This document shows, one piece after another, positions 37,301-48,052 of a DNA stretch of 64,000 nt. The notes under the pieces were generated by a model that was not told the origin of the DNA, did no database searches, and worked only from the letters and a program-made list of their open reading frames with translations. Positions within the stretch are counted from its first letter, which is position 1, and each line of letters opens with the position of its first letter. This DNA comes from Plumapathes pennacea. Taxonomy: Eukaryota; Cnidaria; Anthozoa; Antipatharia; Myriopathidae. The DNA is taken from positions 11,270,440 through 11,334,439 of the forward strand of contig OZ038462.1 in assembly GCA_964036295.1 (NCBI GenBank), given 5' to 3'. A program made the position numbers and the translations under genes.

Positions 37301-38811
37301 AGAGTAAATATGGACCTTAAATTTCACATTTTATTTTGTGATGCTCTGGTTCCTTTCATTCTACACGTCCCTGGAAGTAAATGATGCGCTTGTGGTTCTA
37401 ACGCTTAAGTGTGACCACGGCCTTTTTTAATCAAGGTTTCAGAGTTTTGTTTGCTTTCTGGTTTAAAGTTATTTCTTTAATTTTTCATTATGATAATTTT
37501 GGTCTTCATCATCAATGTAAATCAATCAATAAATTCCATCGGCGACGCACCTCTGTCTGCACTAAGATGGAAGGCCAAATATTCAACCGTACGGACCTTC
37601 TCAGTGCATCGTACACTCAAACCCATCCCCTCGCCTTGCAGTAGGGTTTGTATCTGAGAATATCGTGTTTCTAGTAAAACTATAGTATAAATCAAGGTTA
37701 TCTAGTAAAGATTGAACACAACAAAGGTGACAAAGCATTAAAGGAAGACCTTTCAATCCTCCTTGGTATTGGCGATGGTGTCCAGATGAACACATTGTGG
37801 ACATTACTTTTTCTGATTTTAGACAGTCGCTAAAAATGGACAATATTTAATGTAGGATTAGGTAAACTGTACAACAATTTTTACACCATACTCTTTTATT
37901 CGGCAGCTCAAGCAGGACTTTCTATAGTTTACATCATCGAAATGATAAATCTGGTACAATATACCGTGCAACAAGCTTCAGAAGTAGAAAACCAGATGAC
38001 ATCAGCTGAACGTGTGATGACGTATACGGAAATTGAGCCCGAGCCTGGGTACAATATCGCCACCAAGCCCCCCGTCGACTGGCCGCGTCAAGCAAATATC
38101 ACGTTCAACAGCGTTTCTTTGAGATTTTATCCTGGAGGACCTCAAGTGCTCAAAGACCTGAACGTGAACATCGAGGCAAATGCAAAGATTGGAGTGGCAG
38201 GCAGAACTGGAGCGGGCAAATCGTCCGTCATAGCTGCATTATTGCGCATGCCAGAAGCCAGGGGGGTCATTACCATTGACGGCATTAACCTTGCCACTCT
38301 TAACCTTCAGGACTCAAGACGATGTGTCTCTGTTCTCAGTCAAAATCCGCTTTTATTCAGTGGTCCATTGAGATTAACGCTTGATCCACTGACGCAGCGT
38401 GAAGACGCCGACCTGTGGCGAGTCTTGGAAGATGTCCAGCTCAAGAGTCTTGTGGAACACCTGGAAGGACGTCTTGACTACGACGTTTCCGAAGGAGGGG
38501 GAAAGTTCAGTGTTGGAGAGAGGCAGCTCCTTTGCCTGGCTCGTGTTCTACTTGAACGAAACAAAATCCTCGTCTTGGATGAGCCCACAGCGCACGTGGA
38601 TCCAAGCACAGAGATGGCCATTCAGAACACAGTACGCGACCAACTCAAGGAATGCACCGTGATTACAGTAGCGCACCGACTGAGCACCATCCGAGACTGT
38701 GACAAGATTCTCGTCATGGAGAACGGCACGGCAGTGGAGTTTGATACTTACGAAGAGTTGACCAAGAAAGAGGACGGCGTGTTCGCGGAAATGGCCAAGA
38801 AGCAATCGTAG
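28311..38811 (+). CDS. ABCC4-like: ABCC4/MRP4-like ABC exporter
   Basis: Six coding exons join in phase: 28311-28856, 30659-31041, 31828-33140, 33651-34221, 36730-36866 and 37907-38811, giving 1284 residues against about 1325 for human MRP4. The order is TMD1, NBD1, TMD2, NBD2, with no extra N-terminal TMD0. NBD1 has Walker A GSIGSGKSS (about 490-498), signature LSGGQ (about 579-583) and LLDDP with Asp in the catalytic position. NBD2 has Walker A GRTGAGKSS (about 1082-1090), an altered signature FSVGE, and LVLDEP with the catalytic Glu (about 1205-1210). This degenerate NBD1/competent NBD2 pattern is normal for ABCC proteins. The family exports organic anions, cyclic nucleotides and drugs across the plasma membrane. 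MRP4's C-terminal PDZ motif is not evident. Any 5' UTR exon is unseen. Confidence 0.9.
29328..30259. mobile_element. Element of about 930 bp with ATGTACC ends
   Basis: In ABCC4 intron 1. The left end ATGTACCGATCAATTCGAAA and the right end TTTCAAATTGACTGGTACAT are inverted. Inside each end lie G/C-rich subrepeats containing GGTCAAAT and GCCCGGGG-type blocks. The GC-poor middle shows no transposase frame. Confidence 0.6.
30307..30591. repeat. MITE with CCGTGGAAATACG ends, copy 1
   Basis: In ABCC4 intron 1, ending about 70 bp before exon 2. Ends CCGTGGAAATACG and CGTATTTCCACGG are inverted. The interior (GACTCGATACTCAACT, CCTCAAGACTTAG) recurs in reverse orientation at 42103-42370. Confidence 0.7.
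31172..31735. repeat. Probable inverted-repeat element with TAGCCTGC ends
   Basis: In ABCC4 intron 2. The left end ATAGCCTGCGCAACAGGC and the right end GCCTGATGGGCAGGCTA are imperfect inverted repeats, with CTCCAACATAG just outside on both sides in the same orientation (31170 and 31746), which may be a target duplication. Confidence 0.45.
34690..36260 (-). mobile_element. 5'-truncated, decayed non-LTR retrotransposon (CR1/L2/Jockey-type RT)
   Basis: In ABCC4 intron 4, opposite to the gene. Reverse-transcriptase motifs are clear: NYRPIAI, FLDFSKAFDTINHDILL, GVPQGSTLGPLLFLLYINDL, then FADDTN with the catalytic Asp pair, and KYLGIFIDENLNW. One in-frame stop falls between INDLPNC and the FADD block (about 35841). 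The segment between LKRLVYNQ and ITCGIFLDF is much shorter than in intact relatives, suggesting an internal deletion. There is no endonuclease domain. The 3' end has AATAAAG followed by GAATCTGAATCTG repeats, a microsatellite-like tail as in CR1/L2-group elements. Confidence 0.8.
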
Positions 38812-39002
38812 TAATGAACGAAGCCTTATCATGTAGCCAGAGCTGATTTACTTTGAATTAGTCGTGACCTAATCGGTTTTCTCTTTGTATTGCGATCATT
38901 CCTTTTGTGCCCTAATTTTCACTAGTATTCCAATGTATGGTAACAATAATATTTTCAGTTAGAGTTCGTCAGTTTGAAAACAACAGTGACACAGTATACA
39001 CA

Positions 39003-39790
39003 TTTGATATCGTATTGGTATTTAGTTTGCACATACCGTTTGCTTTATCTGGCTGTCATTCGCGACTGAAATACAAATACGCAAAGCTGTTGCTCGCGTC
39101 GTAAAATATTCTTCGTTCGACGCCACAGCAGTTACTCTGCAATGCAATGTATTAATTAAGGTTAGCTGGCTGGACTTTGCAGTCCAAATTTGAGCCTGTC
39201 CATGAGAGGACCAGGCAAGGACAACACATGCCATCTCACCGATTTCCATGATATTTGGCCAGTTGAAAGGGATCATCCCAAAACTCAAAAAGGCCAGGTG
39301 GTCCAAATTTTGAGACCACCCCTTCTGTTTTTTCAGGGGAAAATGCGAGGAAATTGATAAAATGTAGGAGAAAAGTAAACAGCTTTTCTGTTCAAAACTA
39401 ATAATGGATTAGGTTTTCCTTTTTCTTGTGTACTCGCACATCTATCCCAAGTCACGACTTAAGTTTTGAGTTGAGAGACATTTTTGGTTGTCAATCAATA
39501 TTAGTTAATGATTGACCAGGTCACATGATAATTCCTGTACCGTTGAAATTAGTCGTTTTTGCCAATTACTAGACAGTGTGTACATTTGCTATTGTATTGG
39601 TGTTTAGTTTGCACAGTTACCCTTTGTTTTATCTGGCCGTCAGTTGCAGCTGAAATAAAAACACGCAAAGCTGTTGTCCGTGTTGTAAAAATATTCCTCG
39701 TTCGGCTGCAGAGGAGACGCCGTACCAGTTTCGGTTACTCTGCAATGCAATATATTAATTAAGGGTAGCTGGCTGGAATTTGCAGTCCAT
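39003..39790 (+). repeat. Diverged direct duplication (39003-39190 and 39583-39790)
   Basis: Both copies read TTAGTTTGCACA, TTTATCTGGC, ACGCAAAGCTGTTG, GTTACTCTGCAATGCAAT and TATTAATTAAGG in the same order and spacing, offset by about 580 bp, and both end in GTAGCTGGCTGG-like and GCAGTCCA blocks. No frame is conserved. It lies just downstream of the ABCC4 stop. Confidence 0.7.
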
Positions 39791-42102
39791 ATTTAACACA
39801 ATAGAAAGGTGAAATCCTCTTCTTGTTTTGATGTACAAATTTACATACAGTTTTGAGTTTGCTGTCGAACTGAACTGAAAATTTAGTACCGACTGCTTGC
39901 CACGGGAGCTTGGCATATTTCACTCCTGAAAGGGAATCATGCCATTCAATGTGGCATACAAATTGCTGGAAGACCAAAACCGCTCACGAATACGAGAGAA
40001 TCTGGGTGCCAGAGGTTCCCCGCTCTCGGCAGCTCTGGTTGCGTGGGCCGCGAGAGGCTGGCGACGAGGCAGAGCCAAGGCAGGCTGGGGGCGACAAAGC
40101 TGAATAACCCATTGCGCAGCCGCACAATGGAACGCGGGCAGATTTGCGGGCTATTTAAAATGGCCGGAACACCGAAAAGTGAAAAGAGACGCCGAGGTTA
40201 AGCTCGGTATTTAGGGGTTAAGGTTTTTTCTTACGTTATTAGACGAAGGATTTAATTTTCTATCCGAATTCAGTTTGTACCAATTTCAAACGGGTGGGTT
40301 TAAGGAAATTCGACTCGTGCACTAAAAACGTAAACAGTAAAATTGACATTATGGACGACTATGGAACAAGATGTCTCTGCGTACCGACTTTCTACTGCCG
40401 CTAGTTGGAGCTTCCTTGCATACTACGAGCCTGGTGAGGTACCACAACACTGAAAGAATCTTCTGTACGTCAGGAAGAACAAAACGACTAAAGAAACGTC
40501 CAGGGGGACCGGCTTTGTGACTGCCAGGCGAACAATCACGAAGAGCACAAGCATCGTCTGGCTCCTGTGCCTGCTTTTACCACTCGAGGAGGTCAACCCC
40601 CATGTTCTCTCATGATGCTGATCGCCTCTCAAGAGTCTTGCAGAGAAGCGCATTAACCCTGGGTGTACGGTTGAAGCGGGTTAAAGCGACATTTGAGTGA
40701 AATAAAAGCCGTCTGCTGAGCTCACTTTTAAACTGTTAAGATTTAGTTTTAGTGTGTCAAATAGAGGATTTGATGTAGTATTAAAATTCACCTTGTTAAA
40801 AATTGCTTGTCTAAAACCCACTGTCGTGCCTTCGTAGGACTTCAGGAGTACTGTTTGGGACGCCATGTTTGATGGCATCACCGACATGCGCAATGCGTTA
40901 TTCAGCTCTGTGGCTGGAGGCGAGGCGGGCCCAGGCGAGATGAAAGAATGCCTTAGCTGCTAGCAAAATTATATTTAGCTACACACTTTAGTGTTTCCAC
41001 GCGAGCCCGTTTAAAATGAGCAATTTCTAGCGGTCAGGAGGGTCTTTGAGTCGATTTTCCGTTTTTCCTCTGTAATAACAAAACTAAATCCAGCTGAAAG
41101 TTTAAATGTTGGTTTTTGGTAATAGTTCACCTCAAGGTTCTTTGTGACAAAATATGAGGGGGTCGGATATTTCGGTCCTGTCACCGAGTTCTCGATTCTT
41201 ACAGAAAGTCACTCTTAATACGCGTAATAAAATCACAAACGATAGCTGGTTTACAAGGTACGTGATATACACGAAAAAAATTAAATGTAAAGTCAGTGGG
41301 CAAATTAACATAGATATTAACATAGTCCCCATTCAGGAATATGTCTACTTTAGTTGTGTTGGACATTCTTAGCCATTTGTCGCCATGACTACGTGACTTT
41401 GTTTAAGTTCTTTATAGAACTTCTAGCTGAAAGACGCCTCACAACCCTTAATGTATTAGTAAAAACATGGTGTGGGTTGATGCTTCATGCGTTTATGTAG
41501 GATGCTCAACAACAACAAGAATCTGTCGTCATCAAGGAGGATTTTAGTCGCCAAGTACATTATCAGAAGAGACCTCGAAAACGGACATCCTAAAACCATC
41601 TAATACGATAGCCAGTACTCAGTGCTTGCCTCAAGCCACCTGACGTCATAAAAGAAAGGTCCGATTGCTTTAATTTCCTTTTGTATCTTATTGACCTCTT
41701 ATTAATTAGTCAAAAGAGTAGTAAGGGCAAACCCAAAGCAATCACACGACTACAATCAGCAGTCAATGTGAGTAACCAAGGAGGACGTTGGTGATTCCAA
41801 TCAAACTATGTCGCAGAAATAGAGTGACAGGGAAAAGTTGGCCACAACGTTCAACTTCAAGTTACCTCTAAACATTTATTCCCAACCAAATGAATAAATG
41901 AGATGCTCTGCAGTGGGATAGTGGCAAAACCTATATTGTAACGTAACACCGATGTACTGCCGGTACATGTGATTACCGTACAGTACACGTAGAAATGTTT
42001 CACTGCATCAAGCCCAGGACAAATGCACAAGCTTGGGACGTTTAAATCTCATTATAAACAAATAAACATCCATTCATTCAATAAAACCAATTTCACAAGA
42101 CA

Positions 42103-42370
42103 CCGCGGAAATACGTTCTTGCGTCACTTCCGTTGGTCAGCGTTCGTCGCCATGGCTATCTAACTTCTCATAATTCTTACGTTATAAAATATGCATCGAA
42201 CTGACTTACATTTGAGTATCGAGTCCTAGTATTGACTTTATTGCCTAAGTCTTGAGGTTTTACGAGCGTTACATTTAACTACAAAATCTGCACCTGAATC
42301 CACGGTTTTGTGCAATAACCGCTGACTCAAAAGCAAGGTGACCGCACGGCTGAAAAACGTATTTCCGCGG
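42103..42370. repeat. MITE with CCGCGGAAATACG ends, copy 2
   Basis: Reverse-orientation relative of 30307-30591. Shares TGAGTATCGAGTCCTAGTA, CTAAGTCTTGAGGTTTTAC and CACGGTTTTGTGCA. Ends CCGCGGAAATACG and CGTATTTCCGCGG. It is located about 130 bp past the WDTC1 stop codon, possibly within its 3' UTR. Confidence 0.7.
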
Positions 42371-42498
42371 TTTCATTTCACAAACCGCAGACAGCAGCCA
42401 AATTCACAAGCTAGAAAAATCTCTAAGTATCAAACACAGATACACTGTACAAATATGCATATACAAGTCTTTCAATAAAAATCATGGCAGCGACTATT

Positions 42499-45400
42499 TT
42501 AACTCGTACGGCAATGAATTGGTGGTTCTTCGCTTTCCTCGTCGCTGCCTTCCGGCACTGAAGACCTTGTGCGATAACCCAAATTCATGAGCATAACTTC
42601 AATCGGGTCGGCATTCATTCTCTTCTGATTGGCTCTGGCCGCAGCTTCAACCTCATCAACGTGTCTGTCCTCCACACTCCCGTCCAGGGGCCTGGGACTC
42701 CAGAGTCGAATGATGGGATCGATCCCGCTGGTTGCCAGTAGACACGTGGAAGGATGGGGCTGCAGACAATTGACAATGGAATCATCCCCCTTTAGGACTC
42801 GTTCAAGGTTTGTGGTTTCCTTATTCCACACAAAGAACGAGCCATCATCGCTTCCAGCGACAATGTACTGCCCATTACTTCCAAAGAAGTTCGCCTCTTT
42901 TATGTCTGTTGTTGTGTTACAGTGCCCGCAAAACCGCCTCTCGTAGTCGAATGGACTCGCGCGGAACATTTGCTCCTGGTCTGACATCATACTCAAACGC
43001 CTTCTGCGCTGTCCACTGCTTCCTTCTGAAGCACTTGGGGAAGTGTTGGGTTCCTCTTCTGTCTCACACTCTGGAATAAAACAGATCATTCCGATTCATT
43101 CCAGTTCTGTATCAAAGGCGTCACCACGTCACGCGCTTGTTCGCAACTTTTGTTCAATAAAAAAAACCTCTGGTGGCAAACGGTCGAGAGTCTCATTTCC
43201 TGGCGTGTGCAAACAGAGCAGCGGCGGGGTGCGAGAGTCATAATCGACCAAGGGACGGGTGTGGAAATAGCAATAAAGCAGGGTAAGGGGTACACAAGTT
43301 AATCGAACAGAGAGAGTGGTGCGCAAATTGTACTAGAGCATGACAGGGGTTCGAGAGTAGGCAGGGGAAGGGGTACGCAAGTCATAATTCGAGCTATAGT
43401 GATGAACAGGTAAAGAGGAAGAAAATATATAGTCGAGAAAGTCAAGATGTATTTAACTAACCTTCAGTCTCAGCAAAAGCAGCAGCTTTGATATCTTTTT
43501 CGAGCATCTTCACTGCGTTTCCCTCGGCCTGATCAGGAAATCGTTCCTTAAAGTGATTCAGGCACGACAGGGCCTCTTGACACCAGCGTAGCTCATAAAG
43601 ACACCTTGCCTGGCGGAAGTGTGCTTTGGTGTGGTTTGGATCGAGTCTCAACGCCACATGGCAATCCCGTAACGCTGCATAAATGTCCCCGTCCCTAAAA
43701 CAGGTGTAAAATTCTAAATTTCAGGATTTAAAGGAGAATAGAATAAAACCCAAGATTTTTCGATAACTATGTGTAAAATGAAAAGCATAAAGATATTATT
43801 TCAAACAACTTTTCCCAGACAAATCGTCGTAGTTAACTGATATTTGGCACTTTAAAGTGTTGCCAAATTTGATGTTTAACGCTACAGATCCTAGTATTTG
43901 CTTATTTATTTAATGTTCTGTCCACATATAGTACTGATTAAAGCCCGTAATGATGAATTTCTAGTCACATAGTGATATTGGTCACGTGACCCCTCGCTTC
44001 CAAGGGTCAAATTTTACTTGGGAATAAAAGCTGAAAAGCAAAATGCAAACCCCAAATGACTTTCCCTTTTTCAAAAGAGTTCCATATCAAATGCCTTATA
44101 TCTGAGCATTAACACGAGAATTTGCTCTTGTTGCCAAGTTATCGCACACATGCTGCTTTTCTTTATGAAGTAATAGAAATACATTTGCACATCAATCGGT
44201 AATTGTGAACAAGTTGAAGACCAGCGGAAACTGCTCACAATTACCCGACCACATGCCGATCACTTATTGACCACGTCGTCGAAAGTATACCGAGCAGTGC
44301 AATTCAGTGAGCAGGGGACCGACAACATACCGACACAAACCGAAAGTTCGCCGTCTTGTTTCCGAACATTTTTACTGTATCTCCACAAGGAAAGTGGACT
44401 TTTTCGGTTAAACTTTGAATTCACGTTTTTGATACGTGAGATGTGGGATGTAGGATTTAAGAATATTAAAACATTGTTTCAGTTAAAATGTCTCAACTTG
44501 TCACAAAACCCAACTTACCAAGCTCGCTTGATGAATGCTGCAGCCCTGTTCGCATACAAGATAGCTGAGTTGGGTGCAATAGCAATAGCACTATTGTACA
44601 AGTTCACCGCAGTCCAAAATTGCTGTTTGCAAAAGGCATCATTGCCCCGCGCTTTAAGTTCAAGAGCTTTGGCTGGAATCTTCTCGCAAACTGGCCCCTT
44701 AAAAAGAACCTTGGATTCTTCCGAATGTTTTCTGCCATTCACAACCTTATAGCCATTTGTAGTGCCGTTTGGTGCTACTAAGTATCCATTTGAACTGCTA
44801 TTAGGCAGACTAACTCCATTCATGACTTCTTTGACAACACCATTTGACGAGTGAGGTAGCGCCACTCCGTTAGGAGCAAGATAGCGCACTGCTTTCTTCT
44901 CTTTGTGAATATCGAATAAATAGATCTGTTCTCCTCCTAAATTCGCAAGCAACTCATACCCACTTGGACCAAACGTCACGAAAGTCGCCACGTAAGCCCT
45001 GACCCTCCGAGGAAACCCTCTGATAAGCCGAGGAGGCAGGTGTCCCGGAGCGAAGTATCGCACACAACCTGGAGGTAGTCTGGCATCTTCACGGTTTAAG
45101 TTGCTACTCCCGGACTGCTTCAAGCCGATGTTCGAGCTCAACATTCTGTGGTCATAGACACGTACAAAGGGGTCGTTGCAACCAACCGCTAACAGTTCCG
45201 GACGCAGAGGGTTTATAGCAAGACACTTTGCCTCGGCCATTGCTCCCACGTGAATGTTGAGGTTGATGAGGACGTTCTTGCAGTTTTTGCTGCTGGAATT
45301 GCAGGAGTGCGGCTGACGGAGATCAAAGTGTCTGAAAATAAGACAGATATACTTCAGCTAAATACAAGAACCATGTAACTTGGGGTGCTGCGCCAAAACT

Positions 45401-46519
45401 GTGGAATATGTAACAAATGCAGTGACCGTAGAACATGGAGTTTTAAACGACTTTTAAAATCTACGTCTCTTAAAGTAGCATTTTACTGAATAATTTCACT
45501 ATAATAAGAGTGCAGTTGAAGCTCCCGTAAGCGGACACCTCGGGAAGCAGAAAAAGTGTCCGTAACTGGAACTGGCCGCTTACGAGAATGTGTAAATACA
45601 GAGTTTGACTGAGTTAAAGTTTAAACGGGGTTTCGTAACGGTGTCCGTAAGTAGAGTTGTCCGCTTACGAGAGTGTCCACCAACAGAGATTTTGACTGCA
45701 AGTGGTTCTAACGATTTTACGTTGTGCCTCAAGGTCAGGCGAGAAGGTTGGGGTCGTTATGAATGCATGTATATATGAATCGTTTTACCGCGGCCATACT
45801 CTCTTCTCATATGTGACCCTCTTCGGTAAAACAGAGAATAAGGTGTAGCGCGGTCACAGTACGTTAGTACAGTAGTTCAGGTAGCACGTTAACTGTGCGA
45901 TAAGCACAAAAAGCAAAGGTCAACCCATGACTGATTAGCCTGCGGATTTTCCGAAACCGAGCCAAGAAACGACTTCCAAGACGTCATGGGCTGTAATAAA
46001 AACGACCAACCATAAATAACGAAAGAATGGTCTTTCTTTTGTCTTACTTCTTAATTTTTGAAAGGTAAATTCCGATTGGACAAAGCATGTCGGCTCCGTT
46101 GCACAGACGGTATTTTTCGGCCTCGAAAAGCAACAGGCGGAAAATCCGTTTGTTTTCGCAAGCTCTGGAATGATGTCTCACAACACAACTCGACCACAAG
46201 ATGTAGCTCCAAGCTTCAACTGTAACACAACTGCTTACCTGACTGTGCCATCTTCAGAAGCACTGTAGATTACATGGGGTGTGTTCGGCGCAGTGGCCAG
46301 TCTCTTGACACGCCCAATGTGACAGTTGTAAGTCTGAATCGTCTCACATTTTTCAACATTGTGCACTCGAACTTTAGCATCCGCTGCTGCTGTAGAAATA
46401 ATACAGTCACCTGTATTCGGAAGGAACTGAAGCAAATAAAAAAAAAAGTATTGGCATTAGTCTGAGGTTTCACTGATAAAGAAACGTTTACATGTAGGTG
46501 TGGGTTGTGCGGTTAGAGC

Positions 46520-46550
<31 letters not shown>

Positions 46551-47982
46551 GCATTGAAATTTGCCAATATAATGAAAAAGATTGTATTGGAAAGTTGCAG
46601 GCTAGCGCAGGTCATGGTAGCCAGCAACTTTTAGACAGAAAACGCTATAGATCTATCCTCTGTATTTAACAAATAGAACAGTTTTAAGCGTGTTCCGTTC
46701 AGAAATAAAGCACGCAGCAAGTGACAAGAGCACGAAAGAAGTGTAGGGAGAGACGCGAGCCGTGAGGCGAGCGTTTCTCCGTACTTCTTGAGTGCTCTCG
46801 GCCCTTGCTAAGTGCTTTATTTCTGAACGGAGCACGCTTGAAGCTGTTCTACTTGTTTTATAACATAGAACTTCTCCAGTTTTACAAAAAGCTAATCTTT
46901 ATTCATCATAAATGTTGGAATGCTAACAGCGATGAAAAAACAGATTCTCCTAAACGGCTCGGCGGTCCGAATTGCCAAGTCAATACAGTTTTGCTTCAAC
47001 TTTTCAACCAGCCCGTCTGTTCTATAAAATTAGACAACATTTCACAGTAAAGAACTATATTTTCCCGAAGAACTTTGAACTACAAGTACATGAAATCATA
47101 CAGCCGGCTAGGGCATAAAATGCAAAATGAATCAACAAACGCTCCAACGGCCGACTCGAAAATTGTGTGAATGAAAACTTACCGATCTCTTGACTCTACC
47201 TCGTAGTACAATCATTTGAAGTCCGTCCGAAAATTCTTCAATCGGTTTTTTTCTTTCAGTCACATCGTCGGAAATTCCTTCTCTTGCATCACTACATACA
47301 AACACGTCTGTTCGTCTGTCTTCGCCGTTCAGAGAGAAGTTAACGTGCTAGTTGCTAGTTGCAATTTGCTAGTTGCAATTTGCTAGTTGCTAGTTGCAAT
47401 TTGCTAGTTGCAATTTGCTAGTTGCTAGTTGCAATTTGCTAGTTGCAATTTGCTAGTTGCTAGTTGCGATTTGCTAGTTGCGATTTGCTAGTTGCGATTT
47501 GCTAGTTGCTAGTCCTTTAACCTGAATACGATGACCTTTGTGTGGCGCAATTCACGAATCGAACATAAACGCCCCCGTTGTCACCTCTTTAATGGACTTT
47601 TGACAGGTGCGACAGACTCTTGAACTGTCTAGTACCAGAGACCTTTTCCCATAAACTAGAAACTACTCAAACTATAAGCTAGAAACTCAGTTGATCCTAG
47701 CCTGCGTAGCAAGTGTTAGAGCTGCTGGGACTTTTTCGATTTATGACTGCGCGAGAATTGGGGCGAGCGCAAAAATGTAGTTGAGGGGGGAGGGGAGAGG
47801 AGAAAAAGGAACAATCGAGGATTGTGTACCAGTCCTGTTTATTGACAGCTTAGTTTTTTTGTCTCTTTTACAGTCTAATTCACAATCGCCTTGTGCAAAT
47901 TCTTAAATAACACTTAGCTCCCATTACAGATGGACAGTTGCCACCGCTCTACTTAGGTAATATTTTCCATTTCCATTTGACT

Positions 47983-48052
<70 letters not shown>

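Larger units (their letters stand above)
38812..42498. other. Spacer between convergent 3' ends
   Basis: Between the stop codons of the ABCC4-like gene and WDTC1. It contains the diverged direct duplication, one MITE (42103-42370) and otherwise unassigned sequence. ORFs at 40423-40653 and 40681-40893 show no domain or splice support. Confidence 0.45.

Noticed and set aside
43457-45249. Plus-strand ORFs overlapping the WDTC1 exons, for example 44267-44752
   Set aside because: Shadows of the minus-strand WDTC1 coding sequence; no domain on the plus strand.
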